From assembly GCF_947648125.1 (NCBI RefSeq), contig NZ_CANSMR010000007.1, positions 124,001-188,000 of the forward strand: a DNA stretch of 64,000 nt. The letters are read 5' to 3'. Below are positions 32,171-40,453 of the stretch, piece by piece; the first letter of the stretch is position 1; each line of letters starts with the position of its first letter. Source of the DNA: an uncultured Bradyrhizobium sp. Lineage in GTDB: Bacteria > Pseudomonadota > Alphaproteobacteria > Rhizobiales > Xanthobacteraceae. The notes under the pieces were generated by a model. It searched no databases and was not told the DNA's origin. It saw only the letters and a program-made list of their open reading frames with translations. The translations under genes were made by a program, and so were the position numbers.

Positions 32171-32968
32171 TCAGTTCGCCTCGGCCCGCTTGGCGGGCTT
32201 GGCGGCATTGCCCTTCGGCGCAACAGACGATGGCGTCGCCGGCGCGGCGTCGCGGCTGGTTTCCGGCAGCGGCGCGTCGCTGGCGATCTCGGCGTTGACG
32301 GGCGCGACCTTCATTTCGCCGAGCCGCGCGCGAACCGCTGCGGTCAATCCGGGATATGAGGCGATCGGCGTGAAGTCGAACGATTGCTCGTTGCCGACAC
32401 GGACGCCGGTATAGGCGACGAGGCCGTCGGTGGTTGCGATCACGTCGCCGGCCTTCAGCGAGGCATCGAGCGCGAGGTCGACCGGCGCGAGCCCGGCCGG
32501 GTCGCGGCCGTTGCAGGTGCAGTCGGCGCGCAGCGCCTTGCGATAGGCGAAGGCGTTCTCGCTGTCGGCGTAGCGCTCGCCCGTGGTCGATGCCGAGCTG
32601 TCGATATGGCTGCCGTAATAGACCTTGGTCGCGCTCGCCGGGCAGAACGCCTGGCAGAGCTGCGCCGGCGTCGCGTTGCCGCGCATCGTCAGCGGGAAAT
32701 ACTTGCCGTCGCAGCTGCGCACGCAATACGCCGGTCCGGAACCGGCCACGCGCGGCGCCGAGACCGGCGCAGACTGCTGCCGTTCCGGCTGCTGGTTGAG
32801 GCCGAACGGATCGGCGAAGAAATTGGCCTGCGGCGGGGCCTGCCGGCCCTGCTGCTTCTGGGAACCGCCGAAGAAGAAGTCGAACAGCCCTTCGGCTGAG
32901 ACGGGAGCGGGCACGACCAGGATGGAACCCGCAAACGCAGCGGCGGCAAGCATCACGCAGCGCCGCAT
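32171..32968 (-). CDS. Secreted DUF2865 protein
   Basis: 265 aa from ATG 32968; a GTG at 33007 would add 13 residues. A signal peptide ends at VSAEG. A Gln/Pro-rich stretch follows, then the DUF2865 core with CVRSCDGKYFPLTMRGN, QLCQAFCPAS, TKVYYGSHID and YRKALRADCTCNG. Several cysteines are conserved in the family. The C-terminal 70 residues are Ala/Pro-rich and low in complexity. Periplasmic or envelope location is likely; function unknown. Confidence 0.8.
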   Translation of the reverse strand: MRRCVMLAAAAFAGSILVVPAPVSAEGLFDFFFGGSQKQQGRQAPPQANFFADPFGLNQQPERQQSAPVSAPRVAGSGPAYCVRSCDGKYFPLTMRGNATPAQLCQAFCPASATKVYYGSHIDSSASTTGERYADSENAFAYRKALRADCTCNGRDPAGLAPVDLALDASLKAGDVIATTDGLVAYTGVRVGNEQSFDFTPIASYPGLTAAVRARLGEMKVAPVNAEIASDAPLPETSRDAAPATPSSVAPKGNAAKPAKRAEAN

Positions 32969-33170
32969 GCGCCGATCACTCAACTCTGTACGCAACGCCA
33001 ACTCCACCCGACGCGCCTCGCCGCGGCGACAAGGTGCCCCGGCAGATTCACCTTAAGGCGGGATGGTAAACGAGCGATTGATTGTGCGGCTGCAGACTAC
33101 TTCCACGTCGCGCCGCTGGCGGCAGGACTATCGCTTATGTGGTTTGAGGTGTAACCGCATCGGTACAGCG

Positions 33171-33296
33171 CTCCCTCTCCCGCTTGCGGGGGAGGGCTGG
33201 GGTGGGGGTCTCACCGCAATGGGACTCGTGGAAAGAGCCCCCACCCGGATCGCATCTGTCGATGCGATCCGGCCTCCCCCGCAAGCGGGAGAGGCG
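33171..33296. repeat. 126-bp palindromic repeat, copy 1 of 3
   Basis: CTCCCTCTCCCGCTTGCGGG begins the left hairpin and CCCCGCAAGCGGGAGAGG ends the right. Between them is an inner hairpin GGATCGCATC/GATGCGATCC. Further copies are at 49976 and 61492. It lies in the 407-nt gap 32969-33375 between two genes on the same strand; nothing else in that gap is recognisable. Confidence 0.9.
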
Positions 33297-33375
33297 AAGC
33301 GAGTTCGCGGATCGACCCGGTATAGGTCCCTCGATAGGTGTAAGCGCGGAGAACGGGGGAGGGAGGGAAAGACCC

Positions 33376-33939
33376 TCAATCCTTCAAAAACTCGCCGGCC
33401 TTGTACAGCGCGCGGAACGGCAGCCCGGCTTCGGCAAACGTCTCGGTGGCACCTTCCTCGCGGTCGACCATGGTGAAGACCAGCGCGATCTCGCCGCCGG
33501 CCTCGCGCACGGCTTCCACTGCCTTCAGCGCCGAGCCGCCTGTCGTGGTGACGTCCTCGACGATCACGATGCGCTTGCCCGCCAGGCTCTCGCCCTTGGC
33601 GAGCCCTTCGACGGCAAGCCGCGCGCCGTGCTCCTTCGGCTTCTTGCGCACGAAGAAGGCGGCGATCGGATGACCCTTCAGCCATGACAGCTGCGCGATG
33701 GCGCCGGCGAGCGGCACCGCGCCCATCTCGAGCCCGCCGACGAAATCGAGCCGGTCGTCCTTCAGCGCCTCATAGGTGAGCTCGGCGAGCAGCGCTGCGC
33801 CTTCGGGATCGAGCATCGTCGGCTTCAGGTTGAAATAGAAATCGCTCTTGCGCCCCGACGCCAAGGTGATCTCTCCGCGGCCGAACGAGCGCTTGCGGAT
33901 GATCTCGGCGAGGCGGGCGCGGGAGGCTGATTTGGACAA
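33376..33939 (-). CDS. pyrE: Orotate phosphoribosyltransferase
   Basis: 187 aa from TTG 33939 ([14 protein letters not shown], read as Met). It makes orotidine 5'-phosphate from orotate and PRPP in pyrimidine synthesis. The PRPP-binding loop is [19 protein letters not shown], and [11 protein letters not shown] carries the catalytic lysines. The length fits the short bacterial form. The 126-bp repeat lies after its 3' end. Confidence 0.94.
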   Translation of the reverse strand: MSKSASRARLAEIIRKRSFGRGEITLASGRKSDFYFNLKPTMLDPEGAALLAELTYEALKDDRLDFVGGLEMGAVPLAGAIAQLSWLKGHPIAAFFVRKKPKEHGARLAVEGLAKGESLAGKRIVIVEDVTTTGGSALKAVEAVREAGGEIALVFTMVDREEGATETFAEAGLPFRALYKAGEFLKD

Positions 33940-34164
33940 AGGCTTTTTCCCTTGGGGGTTCTTTGGAGGCTTTCAGGCGGCCGGCAATCTATCGGCGGTC
34001 TCCCGCACATTCCAGCGGGTCAATCCCGCCGTCAACAGTGCCCGCGCCGCCATTTCAGCGCAGCCGCGTGCGGAAAGCGCGGGTTGTGCGGCCGTTCCAA
34101 TCCCCGTAAGCAGGCGCCAAAGACTCGCAAAACGCTCGGCCAAACATTTGTACGGGAAGCGGAA

Positions 34165-34791
34165 ATGACCATCGAGCTGCACACCTGGAACACCCCCAAT
34201 GGCCGCAAGATCTCGGTGGCGCTGGAGGAAATGGGGCTGCCCTACAAGGTGATCCCGGTGAATATCGGCAAGGGCGAGCAGATGGCGCCCGCCTTCCTGG
34301 CAATCAGCCCGAACAACAAGATCCCGGCGATCGTGGATCCCGACGGCCCCGGCGGCAAGCCGGTCAGCATCTTCGAGTCCGGCGCGATCCTGCTCTATCT
34401 CGGCGAGAAGACCGGCAAGTTCCTGCCGAAACCGCTCATCGAGCGGATCCCGGTCTATGAGTGGCTGATGTGGCAGATGGGCGGTTTCGGCCCGATGCCG
34501 GGCCAGGTGCACCATTTCATCGCGCTGGAGAACGAGCAGGACCGCGCCTATGGCCTGAAGCGCTACATGGCCGAGACTCGGCGGCTCTACGGCGTGCTGG
34601 ACCGCCGGCTGGATGGCCGCGAATTCGTCGCGGGCGATCTGTCGGTGGCCGATTTCGCCATCCTCGGCTGGGCCTGGCGCCATCCGCGCCACAAGGTTGA
34701 TCTGGCCGACTTTCCCAACGTCAAGCGCTGGTACGAGGCGTTGATGGCCCGCCCGGCGACGAAGCGCGGCATGGACGCGAAGCTGGATTGA
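34165..34791 (+). CDS. Glutathione S-transferase family protein (Nu/YfcG-like)
   Basis: 208 aa from ATG 34165; the longer open frame from 33952 is not supported. The N-terminal thioredoxin fold reads IELHTWNTPNGRKISVALEE, with Thr-Pro-Asn at the active position typical of the YfcG/Ure2p-like group, and NNKIPAIVD then FESGAILLYL for glutathione binding. The C-terminal helical domain includes LSVADFAILGW. A cytoplasmic thiol-disulfide or detoxifying role is inferred from the family. Confidence 0.88.
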   Translation: MTIELHTWNTPNGRKISVALEEMGLPYKVIPVNIGKGEQMAPAFLAISPNNKIPAIVDPDGPGGKPVSIFESGAILLYLGEKTGKFLPKPLIERIPVYEWLMWQMGGFGPMPGQVHHFIALENEQDRAYGLKRYMAETRRLYGVLDRRLDGREFVAGDLSVADFAILGWAWRHPRHKVDLADFPNVKRWYEALMARPATKRGMDAKLD

Positions 34792-34803
34792 GGGTTGCTG
34801 ATT

Positions 34804-34887
34804 GTAGGATGGGTAGAGCGAAGCGAAACCCATCACTTCGAATCCGCGGCAGACATGATGGGTTTCGCTGCGCTCTACCCATCCTAC
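34804..34887. repeat. 84-bp palindromic repeat
   Basis: GTAGGATGGGTAGAGCGAAG is mirrored by CGCTCTACCCATCCTAC around ATCACTTCGAATCCGCGG. It lies between the convergent GST and LysE genes and may serve as a two-way transcript end. Family typical of Bradyrhizobium. Confidence 0.88.
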
Positions 34888-34896
34888 GTGCTCGCG

Positions 34897-35532
34897 CTAC
34901 GCCCTTCGCGCCTCGAGCGCCATCTTCATCGCAAGCCCCGCGAGCACCGTGCCCATCAGCCAGCGCTGCACCAGGAGCCAGGTCGGGCGGGTGCCGAGGA
35001 ACACCGCGATCGAGCCGGCGGCGAGCGCGATCATCGCATTGACGCTGACGCTGATCACGATCTGGATCGAGCCGAGCGCGAGCGACTGCGTCAGCACGCT
35101 GCCGCCGGCGGGATCGATGAACTGCGGTAGCAGCGCGAGATAAAGCATCGCGATCTTCGGGTTCAGCAAATTGGTGAGAAAGCCCATCGCGAACAATTTG
35201 CGCGGGCCGTCGACCTTCAGCGCCTTGACCTGGAACGGCGAGCGGCCGCCGGGCCTCACGGCCTGCCATGCCAGCCAGAGCAGATAGGCGGCGCCGGCGA
35301 AACGCAGCGCGTCATAGGCGTAGGGAATCGCAAACAGCAGCGCGGTGATGCCGAACGCTGCACACAGCATGTAGAACACGAAGCCGAGCGCCACGCCACC
35401 GAGCGAGACGATGCCGGCCGCCGGACCCTGCGTGATCGAGCGCGAGATCAGGTACATCATGTTCGGCCCTGGTGTCAGCACCATGCCGAGGCAGACGAGC
35501 GCAAAGCCGAGCAACGCGGATGTGTGGGGCAT
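34897..35532 (-). CDS. LysE-family exporter
   Basis: 211 aa from ATG 35532; a GTG 8 codons upstream is possible. Six hydrophobic segments and the family signature LTPGPNMMYLISRS near the N-terminus, then GFLTNLLNPKIAMLYLALLPQF. Such inner membrane proteins export amino acids or homoserine-lactone-like compounds. A second LysE gene on the same strand begins about 860 nt upstream, separated by two palindromes; the two are clearly distinct in sequence. Confidence 0.9.
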   Translation of the reverse strand: MPHTSALLGFALVCLGMVLTPGPNMMYLISRSITQGPAAGIVSLGGVALGFVFYMLCAAFGITALLFAIPYAYDALRFAGAAYLLWLAWQAVRPGGRSPFQVKALKVDGPRKLFAMGFLTNLLNPKIAMLYLALLPQFIDPAGGSVLTQSLALGSIQIVISVSVNAMIALAAGSIAVFLGTRPTWLLVQRWLMGTVLAGLAMKMALEARRA

Positions 35533-35619
35533 GACGGGTCTCGCTTGGGGATGCACGCACTTCTAGCGTGTCATCCGCCGCGCGGCCATGCTGGAATTGC
35601 TCTCGGAGCAATCTAGCGG

Positions 35620-35694
35620 CTAGTGTCCCGAATCCGAAGTTCGTATCATTCGCCACACCTTCGGATCGAACTTCGGATTCGATAAGGACACTAG
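35620..35694. repeat. 75-bp palindrome ending in CTAG, copy 1
   Basis: CTAGTGTCCCGAATCCGAAG and CTTCGGATTCGATAAGGACACTAG (split across the right arm) are mirror images with small mismatches. Its ends and the AATCCGAAGTTCG core resemble the neighbouring element at 35708. Small non-autonomous element shape. Confidence 0.8.
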
Positions 35695-35707
35695 CAAACT
35701 TATGATT

Positions 35708-35784
35708 CTAGTGTGCTTTATGAATGCGAAGTTCGTGAAAGCGGCTGCCGCGAAATCGCACGAACTTCGCATTCAGCACACTAG
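35708..35784. repeat. 77-bp palindrome ending in CTAG, copy 2
   Basis: CTAGTGTGC ... GAATGCGAAGTTCGTG is mirrored by CACGAACTTCGCATTC ... GCACACTAG. It is related to the element at 35620 but not identical. Its right end CTAG supplies the stop codon of the adjacent LysE gene (35781-35783, reverse strand). Confidence 0.8.
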
Positions 35785-36398
35785 CCGGTCGCGACCGCGA
35801 ACCAGATAGCGATGCCGACAAGCGCGAGCGCGAATCCGCCGCGGATGATCCGGCGGTTGCTGGCGACGTCGATCATCGACTGCATCGAACCGGCCAGGGT
35901 GACGATCACAGCATGGATCAGCGTTGCGATCGCGACATAGATGAGGCTCAGCAAAAGCGTTTGCGACGTGACAGATCCGGCCTCCGGACGAACGAACTCG
36001 GGCAATATGGCAACATAGAAAACTGCGGCCTTGGGATTGAGCAGATTGGTGATCAGGCCGCGACGGAAGGCTGGCCGCGGCCGCTCGTTGAGGTCGACCG
36101 CTTCCGAGCCGCCATGGCCCGACCAGGCCTCCGACGCCAACCACAGCAGATAGAGCACGCCGCCCCAACGCAAGAGGCCATAGAGCAGCGGCGAATTGTC
36201 TATCACGGCTGCGAGGCCGAAGGACGCGATCACGCCGTAAGTCATCAGGCCAAGTGCGATGCCGGCGACTGCGGCGAACCCGGTCCGCATGCCGTTCGAG
36301 AGCGACAGTGCGGCGAGGTAGGTCATGTTGGGGCCGGGCGTGATCTCGATGACGAGAGCGGTCAGCGCGAAGGCAAGCAAGGGATGGAGGTCAGCCAA
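35781..36398 (-). CDS. LysE-family exporter, second paralogue
   Basis: 205 aa. TTG 36398 is preceded by an unusually strong GGAGGGAGGTCG, which supports this start. It has six hydrophobic segments, EITPGPNMTYLAALSLSNG near the N-terminus and RRGLITNLLNPKAAVFYVAILPEF in the middle. It exports a small amino compound by family. The TAG stop is formed by the end of the palindrome at 35708-35784, so insertion of that element may have reset the C-terminus. It starts 46 nt after the polA stop on the same strand. Confidence 0.88.
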   Translation of the reverse strand: MADLHPLLAFALTALVIEITPGPNMTYLAALSLSNGMRTGFAAVAGIALGLMTYGVIASFGLAAVIDNSPLLYGLLRWGGVLYLLWLASEAWSGHGGSEAVDLNERPRPAFRRGLITNLLNPKAAVFYVAILPEFVRPEAGSVTSQTLLLSLIYVAIATLIHAVIVTLAGSMQSMIDVASNRRIIRGGFALALVGIAIWFAVATG

Positions 36399-36443
36399 CG
36401 ACCTCCCTCCGACCCGGCGGGCTGCTGAAGCTTTCGACTTGGC

Positions 36444-39400
36444 TCAATGCGCCTCGTCCCAGTTGTTCGCGGCGCGGGCGTCGACCTGCAGCGGCAGCGA
36501 CAGGATCACCGCCGGGAACGGCGCGTCCTGCATCACCTTCTGCACCACCGGCAGCGTCGCTGCGACCTCGTTGTCAGGCACCTCGAAGATCAATTCGTCA
36601 TGCACCTGCAGCAGCATCTGTGCCGAGAGCTTCTTCTCGGCGAGCGCGTCCTCGACCCGGATCATGGCGCGGCGGATGATGTCGGCCGCGGTGCCCTGCA
36701 AGCGCGCGTTGATCGAGGCGCGTTCGTTGAAGGCGCGCACCGAGGCGTTGGACGCCTTGATGTCGGGGTAGTAGCACTTGCGCCCGAACAGCGTCGTCAC
36801 ATAGCCGTTGCGGCGGCAGAAGTCCTTGGTCTCGTCCATGTAGGCGCGGATGCCGGGGAAGCGCTCGAAATACTTCTTGATGTAGGCGGAAGCTTCCTCG
36901 CGCGCGATGCCAAGCTGGTTGGCAAGGCCGAACGCCGAGATGCCGTAGATGATGCCGAAGTTGATCGCCTTGGCGCGGCGCCGCACCTCGCTCGGCATGT
37001 CCTTGATCGGCACGCCGAACATTTCGGAGGCGGTCATGGCGTGAATGTCGAGCCCATCGCGGAACGCCTGGCGCAGCACCGGCACGTCGGCGATCTCGGC
37101 CAGCAGCCGCAGTTCGATCTGGGAGTAATCGGCCGACACCAGCTTGTGGCCGGGTGTTGCGATGAAGGCGCGGCGAATCTTGCGGCCGTCCTCGGTACGA
37201 ACAGGGATGTTTTGCAAGTTCGGCTCGTTGGACGACAGCCGTCCTGTGGTCGTCGCGGCGAGAGCGTAGGTCGTGTGCACGCGGTGGGTCTGCGGGTTGA
37301 CGTAGGTCGGCAGCGCGTCGGTGTAGGTCGATTTCAGCTTCGAGACTTGGCGCCACTCCAGGATCTTCTTCGGGAATTCGTGGCCCTGCTCGGCGAGATC
37401 GTCGAGCACCTGCGCGGTGGTCGACCAGGCGCCGGTCTTGGTTTTGGTGCCGCCGGGCAATCCCATCTTGCCGAAGATGATGTCGCCGATCTGCTTCGGA
37501 CTGCCGACATTGACCGGCTCGCCGGCGATCTCCTGGATCTCGGCCTCGACCCGTGCCGCGGTCTGGGCGAAATCGCCCGACAGCCGCGACAGCACCTGGC
37601 GGTCGATCGAGATGCCGCGACGCTCCATCCGCGCCAGCACCGACACCAGCGGCCGCTCCAGCGTCTCGTAGACCGTCATCATCCGCTCGGCGACGAGGCG
37701 GGGCTTCAGCACCCGCCACAGCCGCAGGATCAGGTCGGCGCTTTCGGCCGCGTATTCGGTGGCCTTGTCGATCGTGACCTGATCGAAGGTCAACTTGCCC
37801 TTGCCGCTGCCGACGAGGCCGCCGTAGCTGACGACGGCATGGCCGAACCAGCGCTCGGCCAGCGCCTCCAGCGCATGCGAGCCGCGGCCGGCATCGAGCG
37901 CGTAGGACATCAGCTGGGCGTCATCGATGTTGCGCAGCGTGACGCCGTGCTGCGCCAAGGTCACTGCGGTGAACTTGACGTTGAAGCCGACCTTCTGGAT
38001 GCCGGCGGACTCCAGCAGCGGCTTTAGCGCCTTCAACGCATCGGCAGTCTTGATCTGGCCGGGCGCGAGGCCCGCATCGAACAGCCCGGCGCCGCCACCA
38101 GCCTGCCGGTGGCTGAGCGGGATGTAGCAGGCATCGTTCGGCGCCACCGCCAGTGCCAGTCCCGACAACTCGGCCTGCATCGGGTCGATCGATTCCGACA
38201 TCGCCTCGATTGCGATGTAGCCGCTGTCGTGCGCGCGCGCGACAAAGGCGTTGAGCTGATCGAGACTGCCGATCGCCTGGTAGGCCTTGCGATCGAAGCC
38301 GGTCTTGCGGATCGCTTCGCCGCGGGCCTCGGCCAAGATTGCCGGCGTGCCCTTCAGGCTGGAGTTCTTGTCGTCGCGTGCGCCGGTCGGTTTGGTGCGC
38401 TCCCTCGTTGGCGAACCCGCCGGCGCGGCGGCCGACGGAGTGTCTCCCGGCGCGGGCGTCACGTCCGACGGCGGCAAGGGTGAGAACACGCTGGCGCCGC
38501 TCTTGTTGCCGGGATCGGCATCGACATTGGCGGGGTCGATCTGCGCATAGTCGGCGACACGGCGGGTGAGGGTGGAAAACTCCATCGCCTTGAGGAAGGC
38601 GACCAGCCGGCGCGAGTCGGGCTCGTGCACCGCGAGGTCGTCGAGCGGCACCTCGAGATCGACCTTGTCGTCGAGCAGCACGAGCTGGCGCGAGATGCGC
38701 GCCTTCTCGGCGTTCTCGAGCAGCGCCTCGCGCCGCTTCGGCTGCTTGATCTCGCCGGCGCGGAACAGCAGCTGATCGAGGTCGCCATACTCGATGATCA
38801 ACTGGGCTGCGGTCTTGATGCCGATGCCGGGCACACCAGGCACGTTGTCGGTGGAATCGCCGGCCAGCGCCTGCACCTCGACCACCTTCTCGGGCGGCAC
38901 GCCGAATTTCTCGATCACCTCGTCGCGGCCGATGCGGCGATCCTTCATCGTGTCGTACATCACGACCTTGTCGTTGACGAGCTGCATCAGATCCTTGTCG
39001 GACGACACGATCGTCGTGGTCGCGCCGCGCTCGGTGGCGAGCCGCGCATAGGTCGCGATCAGGTCGTCGGCCTCGAAGCCGGCCTGCTCGAGGCAGGGCA
39101 GCTCGAAGGCGCGCACCGCCTCGCGGATCAGGGCGAATTGCGGGATCAGATCGTCGGGCGCCGGCGGCCGGTGCGCCTTGTAGTCGGGATAGAGCTTGTT
39201 GCGGAACGTGATCTCCGACTTGTCGAAGACGATCGCAAGATGGGTCGGCCGGTGGTCCTCCGGCATGTCGCGGAGCAGCTTCCACAGCATGTTGCAGAAG
39301 CCGAGCACGGCGTTGACCTGCAGCCCGTCGGACTTACGGTTCAGCGGCGGCAGCGCGTGATAGGCGCGGAAGATGTAGCCCGAACCATCGACCAGGAAGA

Positions 39401-39509
39401 CGTGGTCCCCCTTGGCCGTGGGCTTGCTCGCAACCGGCTTGGCGGCGACGGGATTGGCTGAGGTCTTCGGGGCGGGCTTGGCGGGGTCTTTGGAGGCTGT
39501 TTTCGGCAT
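36444..39509 (-). CDS. polA: DNA polymerase I
   Basis: 1021 aa. The N-terminal extension is rich in Lys, Ala and Pro, then comes the 5'-3' exonuclease (VFLVDGSGYIFRAYHALP, FEADDLIATYA, ALAGDSTDNVPGVPGIG). A 3'-5' exonuclease-fold domain follows (about 400-600), and the polymerase has motif A DYSQIELRLLAEIAD, motif B RRRAKAINFGIIYGIS and motif C LLQVHDELIFEV. The proofreading motif DxE of exo I is replaced: the segment reads YIAIEAMSESID (about 431-442), with no Asp-x-Glu pair, so proofreading is probably lost while the fold remains. ATG 39509. Confidence 0.97.
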   Translation of the reverse strand: MPKTASKDPAKPAPKTSANPVAAKPVASKPTAKGDHVFLVDGSGYIFRAYHALPPLNRKSDGLQVNAVLGFCNMLWKLLRDMPEDHRPTHLAIVFDKSEITFRNKLYPDYKAHRPPAPDDLIPQFALIREAVRAFELPCLEQAGFEADDLIATYARLATERGATTTIVSSDKDLMQLVNDKVVMYDTMKDRRIGRDEVIEKFGVPPEKVVEVQALAGDSTDNVPGVPGIGIKTAAQLIIEYGDLDQLLFRAGEIKQPKRREALLENAEKARISRQLVLLDDKVDLEVPLDDLAVHEPDSRRLVAFLKAMEFSTLTRRVADYAQIDPANVDADPGNKSGASVFSPLPPSDVTPAPGDTPSAAAPAGSPTRERTKPTGARDDKNSSLKGTPAILAEARGEAIRKTGFDRKAYQAIGSLDQLNAFVARAHDSGYIAIEAMSESIDPMQAELSGLALAVAPNDACYIPLSHRQAGGGAGLFDAGLAPGQIKTADALKALKPLLESAGIQKVGFNVKFTAVTLAQHGVTLRNIDDAQLMSYALDAGRGSHALEALAERWFGHAVVSYGGLVGSGKGKLTFDQVTIDKATEYAAESADLILRLWRVLKPRLVAERMMTVYETLERPLVSVLARMERRGISIDRQVLSRLSGDFAQTAARVEAEIQEIAGEPVNVGSPKQIGDIIFGKMGLPGGTKTKTGAWSTTAQVLDDLAEQGHEFPKKILEWRQVSKLKSTYTDALPTYVNPQTHRVHTTYALAATTTGRLSSNEPNLQNIPVRTEDGRKIRRAFIATPGHKLVSADYSQIELRLLAEIADVPVLRQAFRDGLDIHAMTASEMFGVPIKDMPSEVRRRAKAINFGIIYGISAFGLANQLGIAREEASAYIKKYFERFPGIRAYMDETKDFCRRNGYVTTLFGRKCYYPDIKASNASVRAFNERASINARLQGTAADIIRRAMIRVEDALAEKKLSAQMLLQVHDELIFEVPDNEVAATLPVVQKVMQDAPFPAVILSLPLQVDARAANNWDEAH

Positions 39510-39584
39510 GGCCGAAACTTAGGGATTTTTGCGCGGATTGACAGCCTTTGTGTCGTTGAATCCACCCGTGCCACACAACGATTT

Positions 39585-39706
39585 GTCGTCCTGGCGAAAG
39601 CCAGGACCCATTACCCCAGATGTCAGTCGTAATGCGACGCTGGGGCCGTGAATCCCGCTCACAATCAAAAACGGTGGTTATGGGTCCTGGCTTTCGCCAG
39701 GACGAC
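39585..39706. repeat. Palindromic repeat with GIY-YIG-type arms, no gene (copy 2)
   Basis: GTCGTCCTGGCGAAAGCCAG at the left and CTTTCGCCAGGACGAC at the right match the arms around the GIY-YIG gene at 31190-31590. The middle of about 57 nt (GGGGCCGTGAATCCCGCTC...) has no frame and is shared with the copy at 46861. Lies between polA and the response regulator. Confidence 0.88.
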
Positions 39707-39715
39707 GCCGAGAAG

Positions 39716-40453
39716 CTACGCCTTGTCCCCGGTCGGCGAGAACAGATAGCCGCCGCCGCGGATGGTCCGGATCACCGACGGCTTGGTCGGGTCGAATTCG
39801 ATCTTGCGGCGGATGCGCATGATGCGCAGGTCGACGGCGCGGTCGAAGGCTTCCGCGTCGCGGGCATTGGCCAGTTCCAGCAGCCGCTCGCGCGACAGCA
39901 CGCGCTTCGGATTGGCCGCGAACACCTTCAGCAGGCCGAATTCGGAAGCGGTCAGCGGATGCTCATTGCCCTCGTCGTCGCGCAGCGCCTGGGCCTCGAG
40001 ATCGAGCCATTTGGTGCCGAACCGCACCAGCTGCTCTTTTTCGGCCTTCGCGCTTGCCGGTTCCGGCGCGGCAGTCTTGGCGGGCCCGCTCCGCCGCAGC
40101 ACCGAGCGGATGCGCGCCATCAATTCGCGCAGCTCGCAGGGCTTTGCCACGTAATCGTCGGCGCCGAGCTCGAGCCCGACCACCCGGTCGATCGGGCTGG
40201 CGGTAGCTGTCAGCATGATGACGGGGACGTTGATCTTGCTCTTGAGGTCGCGAATGATCGACAGACCATCCTCCTCGGGCATGTTGAGGTCCAGCACCAC
40301 GAGATCGGGCGTGCTGCTCTCGATCTCCTTGCGCAGGCTCTTGCCGCCATCGCACAGCGTCACGCCGAAGCCGTGCATCTTGAGGTAATCGCCGACCATC
40401 TCGCGGGCGGGCGCCTCATCGTCGACGATGAAGATATGCGGGTTCTGGTTCAT
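39716..40453 (-). CDS. OmpR-family response regulator
   Basis: 245 aa. Receiver with IFIVDDEAPAREM, Asp55 in LVVLDLNMPEEDG and AKPCEL. A linker rich in Ala and Pro leads to a winged-helix effector with LTASEFGLLKVFAANPKRVLSR and IMRIRRKIEFD ending RGGGYLF. ATG 40453 overlaps the stop of the upstream REC-kinase by 4 nt. It is the probable DNA-binding output of the TRAP-binding-protein/two-kinase cluster (45246 to 39716). Target genes unknown. Confidence 0.92.
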   Translation of the reverse strand: MNQNPHIFIVDDEAPAREMVGDYLKMHGFGVTLCDGGKSLRKEIESSTPDLVVLDLNMPEEDGLSIIRDLKSKINVPVIMLTATASPIDRVVGLELGADDYVAKPCELRELMARIRSVLRRSGPAKTAAPEPASAKAEKEQLVRFGTKWLDLEAQALRDDEGNEHPLTASEFGLLKVFAANPKRVLSRERLLELANARDAEAFDRAVDLRIMRIRRKIEFDPTKPSVIRTIRGGGYLFSPTGDKA

